Counted from the first letter of the stretch, positions 40,222-52,198 are shown. The stretch is 64,000 nt of DNA from Trema orientale (GCA_002914845.1 JXTC01000068.1:1-64000), one strand, 5' to 3'. Numbers and translations: made by a program. The notes: generated by a model not told the origin, from the sequence alone.

Positions 40222-40681
40222 CTAATGCCACTCTAGAAGGTCACTACAAACTTCAGCATGGAGATTACAAACATTTAAATCCCCAAAACGGTTAAGGTGA
40301 TCAGACCACGTGGTTACATTATGAACAAAGAAATTGATAATTCTAGGAATCTTCACAGCTACCCATCCATTTAGAGAATATATAAAGATTCCTATCAGCT
40401 TCTGAGATGCTTTCTACGTTCCATCTATCCTGAAGAGTTAAGGCTAGAGATAATGGTCTTAGAGATCGTCACCCTCTAGAATACATAATGACTAACCTAC
40501 ATTCAACACACAATTAACAGCCAGCAAAGCAGCCGATCGAGCGAGGCTTCTCCCATCACAGAATCAGGGGAATTGATTTTCTCAGTCCTAACAAGACAAA
40601 TTGAACCATGAGAGTTCCAAGCAACAATTGAAATAACCGAGTGTAATTCTCTAGCAGCCACATCAAAATTGATTTTAGAAT
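40222..40681 (-). pseudogene. LINE retrotransposon relic, RNase H-like C-terminal region
   Basis: Read on the minus strand it begins KINFDVAARELHSVISIVAW, then GEAxxARSAALLAVN-like residues after a frame change. It ends WVAVKIPRIINFFVHNVTTW followed by HLNRFGDLNVC, before a stop at 40222-40224. This order matches the RNase H-like tail (RVT_3 type) of plant non-LTR reverse transcriptases. At least two frame changes and several stops show that it is dead. No reverse transcriptase domain is found in this window, so only the 3' part survives, consistent with 5'-truncated LINE insertion or later loss. Confidence 0.6.
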
Positions 40682-42799
40682 ACGATCAGTTAATTAGCTA
40701 TATATATATATATATGCATATTTTAGAATATTTTTGTGACCTCATTAGGAAATTCTTCAAATAACTTTGAGCGTGCTAACTTGAATGATCTTGCTTATGA
40801 TCAATTTAACGAGTCGTTGAGTCAATATGTTTCTGAATATATGTTATCCTCGTGGTTCAGCCTATTAAAATATTCTAAGATATCTTATAAATGTGTTCAT
40901 GCATGCACATGCATGGTTACTATGCCTCTGACCGATTCATATAACTACTAGCTAAGTCGTATTTAAGTTTCTTCAATTGGTCATAAGTTCCCTAAATCGG
41001 TATTCTAAGCCTCAAACACATAATAAAATATCAGACTATATATGTCGAGCACCTACAGCTCTGCCTTCCAAAATCCACAGACCATTATTAAGTTCATCTT
41101 TAATTGGTCTGCCTATATGAAGATGCACAAACCCTAAACTGCACCCACACAATTTGTGATAGGTGTCTCTTTCCCAAGGTTTTTATAAAAAGATAGTCCT
41201 ATTTTCTTTATGTGTTTTTTTCCCTTTAATGTTCGTAAATTAGTAAATTTTCACAAGAGGTAAATGTATACTTTACTTCTTGTAAATGGATCATAGTTAC
41301 AGCAGAGTAGATTAAATTGGAGAGCAAAAGCAATTAACAAATATATTTTTGAGTATAAGGAAAATACTAAAAATCTTAAATCTGTTTTTACAAAATACCA
41401 TTTTCAATATTGTGTTTTTACAAATACAAAATATATTGCTCAGTTTCTCAAGTTCAGTCATATTAATTTATCGCTTGGGTCATATTTGGTCAAAACTATG
41501 TTGTGAAAGGACACTTTAGAGCCAAAATTAGTCAAATAGTCTAACTACATATTTCTTTAACCCTACAACTGCAAACCCCAAATTGTTGAAAGGAATTTGT
41601 ATTATCTTTTAAGAATAAATTTGAGTATTCACATTTAAGTTGTTTGAAAGTAGGTTTCATAGATAATTTGATCATTTGGCCGGAGACACTTAATTCATTG
41701 TCTAATAAAATTTGTCAATAGCTTTGATCACATTAATTTGATAAACCAAAGGGCTGCGTTATGCGAAACATGCGATCGAAATTGGTATTAGCAAAAACAC
41801 GAGATATTTTTTATATTTTCTCTTGATTATTTTATTTGGCAAGTACTATATCAACTAATTCTCACCAATAAGAATAGAACACGTAAGTAATTTTTTCATC
41901 TCAATTCTACAAATAATATTTTGGAGTTTTTTAACAAAATAACCGAATTTTTGGCCTATTTTAAGTAATATTTGTTCTTAAAATGCGATAACAAAATAAT
42001 CACTTTATATATCAAGTGTACTAAATTAATATACTCAATACATAAATTAAATTAGTATATAAAAAAATATATTAAATATAAAAATATATATGCTCGATCA
42101 TTTAGATATTAATAGAGAAAAATGAACATTTATTTAATCGAAGCGTAAAACAAGGACACTTATTCTAATTTCCTAACATTTTATTTGATTCGTTTAATAA
42201 TAATGTCTCATCATATTTGTGTTCGGAAAAAAAAAAAATATCTCGTCATATTCGTCCACTTGTGAACGTACCTTTTAAACGTAGGACAAGTTTTCTCTGT
42301 CGTTTGGGCTCATGGTTACCTAGGCGTTTGGCTATCAACGATAAACTTTTGGCCTACAATAATTACCTGGATAAATGATTGGTTGAATGATTGAAATCCA
42401 TTGCACTATGTTTGATATTAAGCTGAAGTCCAATTTAACCCGATTAAGCTTTTTCTCTATCTGGCTAGTCATGTCGATCCTTTCTCTCTAATCAACCTTT
42501 TCCAACTACTCTCTCGCATCATTTTGCTTAAGATAATCTACTTTAAACAAGTTTTTTCTATTATCCTTTGTCCCACTTTCCACCATCAATTTGGTAACTA
42601 TTCACAAGCATAAATCACTATATATGTCTCATAAAATCCAGACCCATTACCAATTATGTATATTATCTATAAACACAACCATATTATGATATTAGTATAT
42701 GGTTTCGATTCAAAGGACAATAACTTCTCAGATCGAATTATATCTATTAACCCACTCAATCTTTCAAGGGGCCAAGTATAGTAGCTAAATTCTTTTGGA

Positions 42800-42831
<32 letters not shown>

Positions 42832-42891
42832 GGCATCTAATTGATTGCTAACACCATACTAAATATGCACATGATATTTTTACATTTTTTT
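40682..42891. other. Intergenic, no supported gene
   Basis: AT-rich sequence. Microsatellites are (TA)n near 40699-40715 and 42801-42817. No coding region or repeat family was recognised. Confidence 0.5.
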
Positions 42892-42909
42892 TTTATACAA
42901 GAAATAATT

Positions 42910-43077
42910 TTTTTTTTTTTTTTTAAAAAAGTGGGGCTTAACTAATGACCACCACTTACTACAAATTAAAGGAAAATGGCACACACACACACACTACCAA
43001 GGTTTGAACCCCTGACCCCCCCAAACACACACACACAACCCTCAAACCTTGGACCAACTGAGCTAACCCCAGTTGGC
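42910..43077 (-). mobile_element. tRNA-derived SINE with poly-A tail and 18-bp TSD
   Basis: The flanks are an identical 18-bp duplication, TTTATACAAGAAATAATT, at 42892-42909 and 43078-43095. On the minus strand the element starts GCCAACTGGGG. It carries a pol III A box TAGCTCAGTTGG (43054-43065) and a B box GTTCAAACC (43001-43009), and ends in an A tract at the other side (T-rich on the plus strand, 42908-42924). CA repeats lie between and after the boxes. It is not a functional tRNA: no cloverleaf arms fit. Confidence 0.88.
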
Positions 43078-43095
43078 TTTATACAAGAAATAATT

Positions 43096-44042
43096 GTGTA
43101 CACACGACGCAACAAAGAATCATATAAATGTCAACGCTAGCCCCACGTGAATTTGTTACGTTCCATTCCACACGCCCAATTCTCCTCATCAAAGAAAAAC
43201 CACCTACTCTCTCCCCTTCTCAAAGACATACGAGTGTATCCATATTATATAGTCCAGCTATCTTTCCAATTTTTTTTTCTTCTTTTTTTATTTTGAACTA
43301 TAATGAACACAACATTGATTTTGATACATCTTCGTTTAATCAGAACTGTTAATTTTGCCATTCTATAATAAAACTTACATGAGTGTATACACCGTTAATA
43401 TACACATGCTTAATCAATATCTTTAATTTTTTTTTTTAAAGACAATATCTTTAATTTGAGTCCTAACATATGCGTGTACCACATCATTATTTAGTAGACA
43501 TTTTCTTTTAACTTATCTTATCTATTTTTCTTTTTTATCCGCTAGTTTATTTATTTAATAGTTATAATAATTTGAATAGTTGAAAAAAAAAATAATAAAT
43601 ACACGTTATTTAATTTTTTTTCTTTATCTCTTTACTTTTTATTATGAAAAAATATATTTGGATAAAATAAATTAAAAAAAATAGCTACTGAAGTTAGTCC
43701 CCATATATATAGAATTACGTTTTTTTTTTTTTTTTATGAAAAGAAAAAATTGGTAACTCGCTTTTCAGGTAAGTAAACTATCATTACCATAGGAGAGTCT
43801 CTCTCTCTCTCTCTCTCTCACTACTATCCTCTTCCTAAGGCTTCGGGGAAAACAGACTCTACTATGCCTTACCTTCTCTACTTTCTCCTTCAAATTCGAA
43901 TTTTCTAACAAACCAAACAGACTCGAGAAAATCACAATTCAATCTCATATCTTTATTCTTTCTCTAATGTCCACAACAACAACAACAACAAACACAGACT
44001 GAGATAATCAACACCTCAAATCAAATCAAATCAAATCAAATC
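43096..44042 (+). promoter_or_regulatory. Upstream region and leader of the GC-rich intronless gene
   Basis: A TATA-like CCATATATATAG lies at about 43701-43713. A (CT)n microsatellite at 43798-43819 is probably in the leader. (CAA)n at about 43974-43991 and a (TCAAA)n pentanucleotide repeat of about five units end directly against the start codon. The region between 43.1 and 43.7 kb is AT-rich without a gene. Confidence 0.5.
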
Positions 44043-45170
44043 ATGATGATCACCGCCAAGCCTCCAAATAAGCCTTCATCAAAAACCACCGCCACCGCCA
44101 CCGCCACCACCAAGCTCGTCTGCTTCTCCTTCGCCGCATACGCCAAAACCCTAATCTCTCAGCTCCGCTCCTCCGACGTCCCCGTCTCCGGTGGCCTCTC
44201 CGACGTCGAATTCGCCTCCGTCGAGTCCGTCTTCGCCTTCTCCTTCCCTCCCGATCTCCGCTCCATCCTCCGCGAAGGTCTCCCGATCGCCTCTGGTTTT
44301 CCCAACTGGCGATCTTCTTCTCCGCAACAGCTTCACATTCTCGTCAACCTCCCCATCCTCGGCCTCCTCAAGCAAATCTCTCGCCGCAACTTCTGGTTCG
44401 AACGCTGGGGGCCTCTTCCCGACGACGCCAATCGAGCCTTGGAGATAGCCAGGAACCGCTTGAGCAAGGCGCCTGTCCTCGTCCCTCTCTACCGGAACTG
44501 CTACATTCCGGCTACGCCGAACGCCGCCGGCAACCCGGTCTTCTACGTCGACGGCGAGGACGTCCGGATTCTGAGCTACGACATTGCCGGATTCTTCCAA
44601 GAATTCGAGTTCTTGAACGGCGGCGGCGGCATCCGGCGGCGGAAATCGAGGGTCAACGCGGCCCCGGCGTGGGCGGCGAAGGCGGCGCGTGAGATCGAGT
44701 TCTGGACGGAGGCGGCGGAGGCGAGGAGGAGGAGGGCGGCGGAGGCGCGCGGCGCGTGGTGGAGCGGGGCCGGGCTGGGCGCGTGCCTGGAGGAGGTGTT
44801 CTGGAGGCTGAGGGAGGGAGGGTGGAAGGAGGAGGAGGTGAGGGAGATGATGATGATGGACGCCTGTGATGATCCCGCGAAGAGTGGGGAGACCGTTATC
44901 GGGGGAGGGGGCTTGGAGGAGGGCGTGGCGTGGCACGTGCGGGCCCTCTCGATGGTTTTGTTGCGTGCGGGGTGGACCACCGAAGATGTGGTGTACTCGC
45001 TTGATCTCCAAAACGACAATGGGGAGGCTGCCGTTTTGGACGGGAAGCCTAAGCCCGTTGCCCTTGAATTCCAGCATCAGCAGCAGCTTAATTGCTGCTC
45101 TGAGCTGAGTGATCATCGAGAGATCAGCAGCATCGAGCGGCTGATGCACCTGCAGTCCCTTGAGGTCTGA
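44043..45170 (+). CDS. Conserved plant protein, probably SMI1/KNR4-like (SUKH) domain
   Basis: A single exon encodes 375 aa. After a Thr/Ala/Lys/Pro-rich start it reads GLSDVEFASVESVFAFSFPP and LPIASGFPNWR, then FYVDGEDVRILSYDIAGFFQ around residues 168-190. That pattern (acidic residues, FPPDLR, GFPNWR, then a hydrophobic strand) is what I associate with the SMI1/KNR4-like fold and with a plant-specific family of unknown function. The middle has a GC-rich, Arg/Ala-rich stretch (EAARRRRAAEARGAWW), then a conserved-looking LEEVFWRLREGGWKEEEVRE. In fungi, Knr4 relates to cell-wall signalling, but no role should be carried over. Coding GC is far above the flanks. The antisense ORFs here are by-products of that composition. 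Start: two adjacent ATGs; the first is used, the second would lose one residue. I am sure it is a gene and less sure of the domain. Confidence 0.8.
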   Translation: MMITAKPPNKPSSKTTATATATTKLVCFSFAAYAKTLISQLRSSDVPVSGGLSDVEFASVESVFAFSFPPDLRSILREGLPIASGFPNWRSSSPQQLHILVNLPILGLLKQISRRNFWFERWGPLPDDANRALEIARNRLSKAPVLVPLYRNCYIPATPNAAGNPVFYVDGEDVRILSYDIAGFFQEFEFLNGGGGIRRRKSRVNAAPAWAAKAAREIEFWTEAAEARRRRAAEARGAWWSGAGLGACLEEVFWRLREGGWKEEEVREMMMMDACDDPAKSGETVIGGGGLEEGVAWHVRALSMVLLRAGWTTEDVVYSLDLQNDNGEAAVLDGKPKPVALEFQHQQQLNCCSELSDHREISSIERLMHLQSLEV

Positions 45171-47940
45171 CTTTAGTGGGACCCACATCCGTACTTGCCT
45201 ATTTGGTGGTGACTTTCATGCTCGCCGTTGGATTTTGTTCATCACATACTTAATATACATATTAGTCTTTATTTCTCTTTTGGGACAGACGTTCTGACAT
45301 TTAATTAATTGTAAATATGTTTTTTTTGTGTGCAAATAAAGGCTATATAAAACATACAGGTGTATATGTCCTTTTGTAGGCACAATTTTTTGTATGTTGA
45401 TTAATGATACTATTATTTGATTATTACTAATAGAAAGGGCCAATAGAGACACCCAAAATTAGATTTAGAATTTGATTAATGCAAAGAAAGGGTCATTATT
45501 TGCTATCCCAACACGACCCTTTAATACAGTGGGATTGACACTCAATTACTATAATTAACACTTAATATTATTATGGTGTACAAAATGAATTGTGTGTGTG
45601 TATATATATGTATATTATATAAACAGCAGTTATCCATTGTGATCTCTAAAATTTGAATGTTCTAATTTATGTATTTAAAATTGTTTGGTATGGCTATACT
45701 CTTGATTGTCCAGTGCGGAAGACAGCAATTCCCATGTGTTTGAGAGTTAAATTAATTCTCCATTTATTTGTTAAGTACAAACAAAATAAATAAGGAGAAT
45801 GGCTTTTTACATTTGCTTACAATGGGCAGTTATGATATGAAATTAGGTTGGGAATCAATATTACTGTTTGGGTTTTTAGTTTCGGATTAAAGTTATAAGT
45901 TTGCCTTTTGTTTCACTAATTTTCATTTATAGCAATGAGTTTTAATCAAGATTTTTTTTCCATCGAATAAAATTCCTAATTTTCTAAAAGAATTAAATCA
46001 ACTGTTATTTATGAAAATGTCCCTATAAAATTAAATGCCTTCAAAACACTGCAACTTTCAAGATAACCTTCCATCCAAAGGAATATCCCAAATTACTATT
46101 CTTTCCCCTTTCTATTTAGAAAAGTCTAAAATGTTTTCCTCTTTTACTATTACATTTATACCGTGTTTAGACTACTTACCTAACTGGTAATATTCCCGAG
46201 GGTAATTTAGTGTCCTTCAAAAGGAAACATAAAGGAAAAGGTCACAGACTTGTAATTCTAGAATTATGAAAAATGGGGAATTGATTGTAATTTTCAGAGG
46301 TAGATGGATAAAGTTGGTAAGAAAATCACAGCCAGTAACCAATAAGAGCTTTATATATCCCAAATTAACCAATGTCATATAAAATAAATGTGCAAAAGTT
46401 ATTTTCTATCATAGAACAATCATCTAAATAGTTCTGAACATGTTGTGAGAACTTCTATATATGACCAATTCACTATCAAATTTTTATAGCGGCTGAGTTA
46501 TTTCTTTTTTATTTTGGTTAAAAATGCAAATATTTCTTTGACAAGATTCAATATTTATAACAACAACATACCGTACTCCCATCTGATCAGTTGTTAACTC
46601 AGAGAACACATTATTCATATTCTAGTACTCCATTTCGTGGACTCAATTTGTTTTGAGAAAAGCAGCTAACAAACAACTAACAAGCATCTAAATCTAATAG
46701 AAACATCTCACAAAAAAGAAAACACTCAATTAACCGTCGACAAAGATGCAGCATGCATGCAACATAGTTGTCATAAAAAAATTTGTCGACAAAGCAAAAT
46801 AATTGTATTTCTTTTCCTTTCAATTTTATTGCGTGATTCACTAATCTGGACCGTCTATTTACAAAGAACTCATATTTATGCGAATGCACAACTATGATCT
46901 ATCTGACGTGGCACAACCACTATGGCATGGTATACTACTTCAAAAAGAATAAAATAAAATGAAATAAAAATCCGTGGCCTGCAACTTCTTGGGATCCGGT
47001 CCAATGGCTGTGATTCTTCGGGGCCACAATGTCAACCTCAAGAATAGATGTTTGGTTTTAGGTCTTCGTCAAAAAATGGACGTGGGAACCCAAGGGCTGC
47101 CCAAAAGTCATACAAACCGACCCAAAGATATTATGCAAAATTCAACCCTAGTCCCATTCTTTGGCTTCGGCCATGTCTTTATCGGTCATTACCTGCCCAT
47201 GCTTATTCTAAGCTTCTACGTTTGTTTTTATTTGGGATTTTGTGTTTTTCGCCGATCTGCGGAATAGAACCTTCTATGACTAATGATCTATGAGCACTTC
47301 GCCCTAAAATGTTGTTTAGTTTCCTTTTAACAGTTTGATTCTCCGACTTAGTTGAACTGTTTTCTTAAACTATTTCTTATTTTATTCTTTTTGGCTGAAT
47401 GAGTTTGTTTTTCTTTTTGTTGTTTTTATAGTCATTAATCAAACTTTGGTTTCGTTAAGAGGATGTTGACATGGTGTAGAATACTATGGCCCTACACATA
47501 ACTTGAACTAAGTTTGGTATATATAATAATTATATCGTACAGTTAGGTATTGCATTTGGTATATATAAAATATGCAGTTAGGACTTAGGAGTGAGGAGCA
47601 GTGTTGTTTATGTTAGTAGCTAGATACTGTTTTTGACTAGTATAATATTGCTTATATATATGATAGATACCGCAAGAACTAAGGCTGTAATGCATGCTCC
47701 TCAAAAGATAAGAAAGTATATATTCTTATGGAGTATAAAATTTATCGTTAGTATCGTATTGACGTGTATTTATTCTACTGATCTCCCACTCCATCTCCAT
47801 AGAAGCTGGACCACCAGTTTTGACTCGACGAGTCAGCAAAACTCGACGAAATCTCTATTTTGGCAAGATCCTTTCTCCTACGTACACTGCAATTTATATG
47901 CAGCTTTTGTCTATGCGCCTTTTTTATGTGATTCCAAGCC

Positions 47941-47987
<47 letters not shown>

Positions 47988-48587
47988 GTAGATGCATATT
48001 TTACGTGGATATATATACCTAGACTTTGTATTATTGAATTTTAGCTGTGTTTAGTCGTCTTATGTGGATCTTTCTAACTTTATGGTTTTCGAGAAAATGA
48101 CGAACTTCTCATGCAACACTCGACTATATTTTTGGGTAACCCGCTAGAGGCCAAGAACTCATATCGGTCAGTTTGGCCGCTTTTAAACATAGACGGATGG
48201 ACCAATGAGGGTATTGGGCGGAATCCTTACCACTCTTTATTCTTCTCATATAATGGCTAATCTCGTTCTCAGTTACTAAAAGTCATTGGTCTTAGTCAAA
48301 CAAAAAATATGAAACGATGTTGTTAAGAGCTTTTTTTTGTTCTTTTTTTTTTTTTTTTGAAATTTAATAAAAAGAAGTGCAAAACTATACTCTTGCCCTT
48401 GGGCCAGATCAGCCCTCATTGGAACATCCGTACATTTCAACAATTAGTAATGGGAACCATGATAGTACTGAAAACCCATATAACATGTCGATAAAAATTA
48501 ACCATATATAGGCCAACTGCTGACAATTGATGCTCAAGTAGCTTAATGTAGACGTATTAATTAGGGGCAAATTAGGCGCCATTCTAG
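45171..48587. other. Intergenic, no supported gene
   Basis: A 3' flank, then AT-rich DNA. The stretch 46974-47293 is less AT-rich and holds two overlapping ORFs (97 and 81 aa) that match nothing I know. (CT)n followed by (TA)n lies at 47943-47987, and a T18 tract near 48341-48358. Confidence 0.45.
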
Positions 48588-48925
48588 AAAAAAATTACAA
48601 ATTTACAGTGAGCTCAGTTTTTTATAGATTCGGCACGGCATTATACGGAAAAATACCACTTTTTTCAAATTTTTTAGAAAAATATCATTTTTTTAGAATA
48701 GTAACTAATAATCAGTTTTCGAACACTGGTAAATAGTTTCCAAAATATTTATAACTGATAACTAGTAACCGATAACTAGTTTTTAAACACCGGTAACTAG
48801 TAACCATTTTAAAAGTGGTAGTTTTTTAAAAACTTTTTAAAAAGTGGTATTTTTAAAAAAAAGCTATACTGGAATTGGGAAAAAAAAAAAAAAAACTGAC
48901 TCACCATATTTTTGTAATTTTTTTG
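48588..48925 (+). repeat. Foldback repeat, GTAACCAG family, copy 4
   Basis: The left arm has ATACGGAAAAATACCACTTT and the centre GATAACTAGTAACCGATAAC and CACCGGTAACTAGTAACC. The right arm carries AAAGTGGTATTTTTAAAAAA. It lies head-to-tail with a further copy immediately downstream. Confidence 0.65.
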
Positions 48926-48934
48926 TGAAAATGT

Positions 48935-49335
48935 TTTCAGAAAAGAATTAGAAATATGTGGTAGGCTCAGTTTTCTTTTAGATTAGGAACTGTATTTTTT
49001 TAGAAAATACAATTTTAAGAAACGTTTTTAGAAAATTGTCATTTTTAAAAATAGTTTTCAGTAACCGATAACCTATTTTCGAGCACTTGTTACCAGTAAC
49101 CAAAAATATTTATAACTGGTAACTGATAACCGGTAACCAGCTTTCAGATACTAGTAACAAATAACCATTTAAAAATAGTATTTTCCTAATCTTTTTTAAA
49201 AATGGTATTTTTCTAATCAAAGCGGTACATGAATTGGAAAACAATCTGACCCACCGTACTTTTCTAATTCTTTTTGCTTTTATTGCTTTTATTGGTAGAA
49301 GTGTTAGAAACTTTTTTTTTTTTTTTAGGTGGAAG
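48935..49335 (+). repeat. Foldback repeat, GTAACCAG family, copy 5
   Basis: Tandem neighbour of copy 4. The centre has CAGTAACCGATAACCTATTT and GGTAACTGATAACCGGTAAC. The right arm has AAATGGTATTTTTCTAATCA and ends near GTAGAAGTGTTAGAAACTTT, the same end as the other copies. Confidence 0.65.
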
Positions 49336-49374
49336 TGTTGAAAACCTGTACCTCGGAGTAGTTTGAAGTGTAGA

Positions 49375-49835
49375 ATTGGGTACGGCCCTGCACACTTCTC
49401 ATTGGCATGGATCGGTCTTGGACTTTGAAGGGCCCATGTTGGGCCTAACTTTTAGGCCCTAGGCCTAGGCACATCAGGGGCCAGGGCTGATTTTAGCATG
49501 TCACAGACTTGGGCCAGTCCTGGCACATCAAGGGTTGGGGCTTGTGTTCTCTATCATTTTATAGAGAAATATAATTTTTTATTATTTCATATTTATTTAA
49601 TAGAAACATTAACAAAAAGAATAAATCATTTATTTTCTAAATATATCACAGAGAAAATTAAAAATTTCTATTATATTGTCCAACAAAAGAAAAAAATAAT
49701 TTTAAAAAAATATTTCTACTAAAAAGGCCCATCCATTTTAAGGCCTTAATAGTGCTTGCTCTAGTTCTTAAGGGCTAAGGTTGTTGCTGGGCCTAACATT
49801 TGTAGAAGGGGCCTGACCCTTTTGACACCTCTAAG
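49375..49835. mobile_element. Worn GGGCC-rich element, hAT-MITE-like right end
   Basis: It contains repeated TTGGGCC / GGGGCC motifs at both sides (AGGCCCTAGGCCTAGGCAC on the left, GGCCTGACCCTTTTGACACC on the right) around an AT-rich core. The right end, reversed, reads TTAGAGGTGTCAAAAGGGTC, which resembles plant hAT MITE termini. The left terminus is unclear. Confidence 0.35.
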
Positions 49836-51486
49836 CTTAATAGAACCCGAGATTCGACCAATTCAAGCAGTCCAACCCCGCCAAGGCTTATTTATCAACT
49901 TTTATTTTTTTTTTAAAAAAACATTTACGGTTTCGAGATTTGAGAAATTTAGGTGGATGACCAATATTTTAAACTTGATTAAGTAAATATCTATTTTTTA
50001 AATTTTATAGCTAAATATCCAGGTATATATATTTTTACACTTCGTAGATATGTTTGTCTACCAATTTCAGTTACTGTACTAAAATGTACTTAGTATATAA
50101 TTTTTTATACTTGGTATATAAAATTTTACATATATACCGGACATTTTGCTATAACATTTAACGACGGGATATTTACTTAAATTGGGCTCAAAATTTGGTC
50201 ATATTTTTAAAAGGCTCTTAGGGTTTTCTCTTAAATATTTGAGCTTATATTTCATAGTCAATTATGAATATATCCTTATAGTTTTTCTTCTTAAGAAATC
50301 AACCATGTATTCTTGGAAACTACACCTTTAACGTTATAGTATTGTAACATAAGGTTTCAATCTCACCCGTGCAACATCTAATTTTGGGGGGGGGAAAAAA
50401 AGTTTTCATTTATGAAAATATTCTCACCCTACAGTGTTTTAAAATTGAATCAAATAGTTTCGAAATGACTAAAAATCTATTATGTATTTTGAATTTTGAG
50501 TTGTTTTGGTGACAACTTTCTATTAATTTAGACATTATTTAGGAATAATGACTGTTTCAAAACAGTGGATGAGGATAGAGCTTTTTCAATTAAAACAGAT
50601 GAAACTTTATCTTACAATCTCAATAGGAGAAGTGTAGTTTCCAATAATGTAGATTTTGAAAACTACAGAGAATGTATTTATAATTGACCATATATTTTAA
50701 GATTTATTTTTCTTTATTCAACTTTTGGTCTTGAATTGAAAATATTATATAAAATTTAGGATTTTTTTTAAATTTAAAAGTGGGATATTTTCATCGATAG
50801 TACTGTTAAAGACAAATATTATATTGGTAGCAGAAAAGCTACTCCAATGTGCGAGGTCCATATTTATGACGATTACTACTCGTAGCAACCTGTCAAGACC
50901 CACAAAGATATAGAATAGGTCGGCTCTGAAAACCAATTGTAACATCATTGGGCCTCACCTAAAAGTGCAAGCTTAAATGTAATTTTGGACTCTTAGACCA
51001 ATACTTAAATACTCATAATCTTTCCAAAATATGTATGATATGGAACTTGGACTTTACAAATTACTAGAACTAAGTAATTATTTCTAACAACTACTTTCTT
51101 TGTTATAATTTATAACACTTGTTCTTTTCCAAAAACATGTTGTACTTTTCATTTTTCTCGCCCAAGTCAATTCTATAAAAGAGGTAATTAGGTTGAATAA
51201 CAATTTTGGAAAATAGTTTTACTCCGTAGCAATTTTTGTCCATTTTCTCTAATGAAATATGTTATACTAAAACTTTTTCTCAGAGGCGCCTTGTAAAGCC
51301 ATTCTAAAAATGTTTAGCCGCTGAAAGTAGTAGTTAATAAATTATAAAAATTAAATTATGGTTAACTTTTTTTCGTGTTTCTTAAAGTGGTGTTTGGCAA
51401 AACCCAATTGGGAGAGATCCATTGATTAGAGTAGTCGGGCTCATTGAGGCAAAGCATGATTGGGCATGATGTTGTTTTCTGAAGGA
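49836..51486. other. Intergenic, no supported gene
   Basis: AT-rich throughout, with a G-run near 50385-50394. No ORF with coding character. Confidence 0.5.
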
Positions 51487-51850
51487 AGAAATTTACATCT
51501 ACTACCCATTTTTGTGCCTTATATTTCACGAATACTCATTCTTAAGTTTTGTTTCAAAAACCCCGTTTTGGTGGTATGTATTTCATGAGTAAAATATATG
51601 TGGTGCACATTTACAATATAATTTTTTACCTATAGTTTATATTTACTGTGTAAATTTATACCTATGGTTTATATTTTGAAATGTATACCGAATATATAAT
51701 TTTTACTCATGAAATATAAACCGCGATATATATTTTATATATGAAATATTGTGGTTTAAATTTATCCAAAAACGGATATTTGGAAAAATAAAAATAAAAA
51801 TGTGTATTCAAAAAAATCTGCTTAAGAAAACATATATTTATGAACTTTTC
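51487..51850 (-). mobile_element. AT-rich element, 'AAAAAGTTCATAAATAC' family, copy 2
   Basis: Begins GAAATTTACATCTACTACCC (the reversed right end of the family) and ends TATTTATGAACTTTT (the reversed left end). The interior has TGAAATGTATACCG and ATATAAACCGCGATATATAT. It abuts copy 3 head-to-head. Confidence 0.6.
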
Positions 51851-51852
51851 AG

Positions 51853-52174
51853 GAAAAAGTTCATAAATACATAATTTTTACTCAGATTTTTATAAATATC
51901 TGTTTTTTATTTTTATTTCACAAATACATATTTTTATATCGTTTTTAAGAAATATAAACTACAAATATTTTATATAAAAAAATATATACCGCGGTATACA
52001 TTTCATTCATAACAATTATACTTAAAAATCAGTATATATTTTAAAATATATACTATAGTATAAATTTGCACAATAAATATAAACTATATATAAAAATTTA
52101 CATTATAGATATTTACCACACATATTTTGCACATAAAATGTATACCACAAAAACGGCTACTGGGTGTAAATTTC
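51853..52174 (+). mobile_element. AT-rich element, 'AAAAAGTTCATAAATAC' family, copy 3
   Basis: Starts AAAAAGTTCATAAATACAT and ends ACTGGGTGTAAATTTC. It shares with copy 1 (26.4 kb) the TTTATTTTTATTTCACAAAT, ACCGCGGTATACATTTCAT-like and CATATTTTGCACATAAAATG blocks in the same order. With copy 2 it forms a 690-bp inverted repeat whose right end lies only about 25 bp from the COX6a site II motifs. Confidence 0.6.
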
Positions 52175-52198
52175 GCTTCCTGAAATGAAATTGGATAT

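Noticed and set aside
43001..43077. Possible tRNA gene
   Set aside because: A and B boxes are present, but no acceptor, D or anticodon arms fit; the poly-A tail and 18-bp duplication identify a SINE.
44151..45188. 345-aa minus-strand ORF rich in Pro, Arg and Leu
   Set aside because: It is the antisense of the GC-rich SMI1/KNR4-like gene; its composition is that of a shadow frame and it contains no domain.
46974..47293. Two overlapping ORFs of 97 and 81 aa in less AT-rich sequence
   Set aside because: No recognised motif, no clear promoter or splice sites, and two competing frames; left inside the intergenic description.
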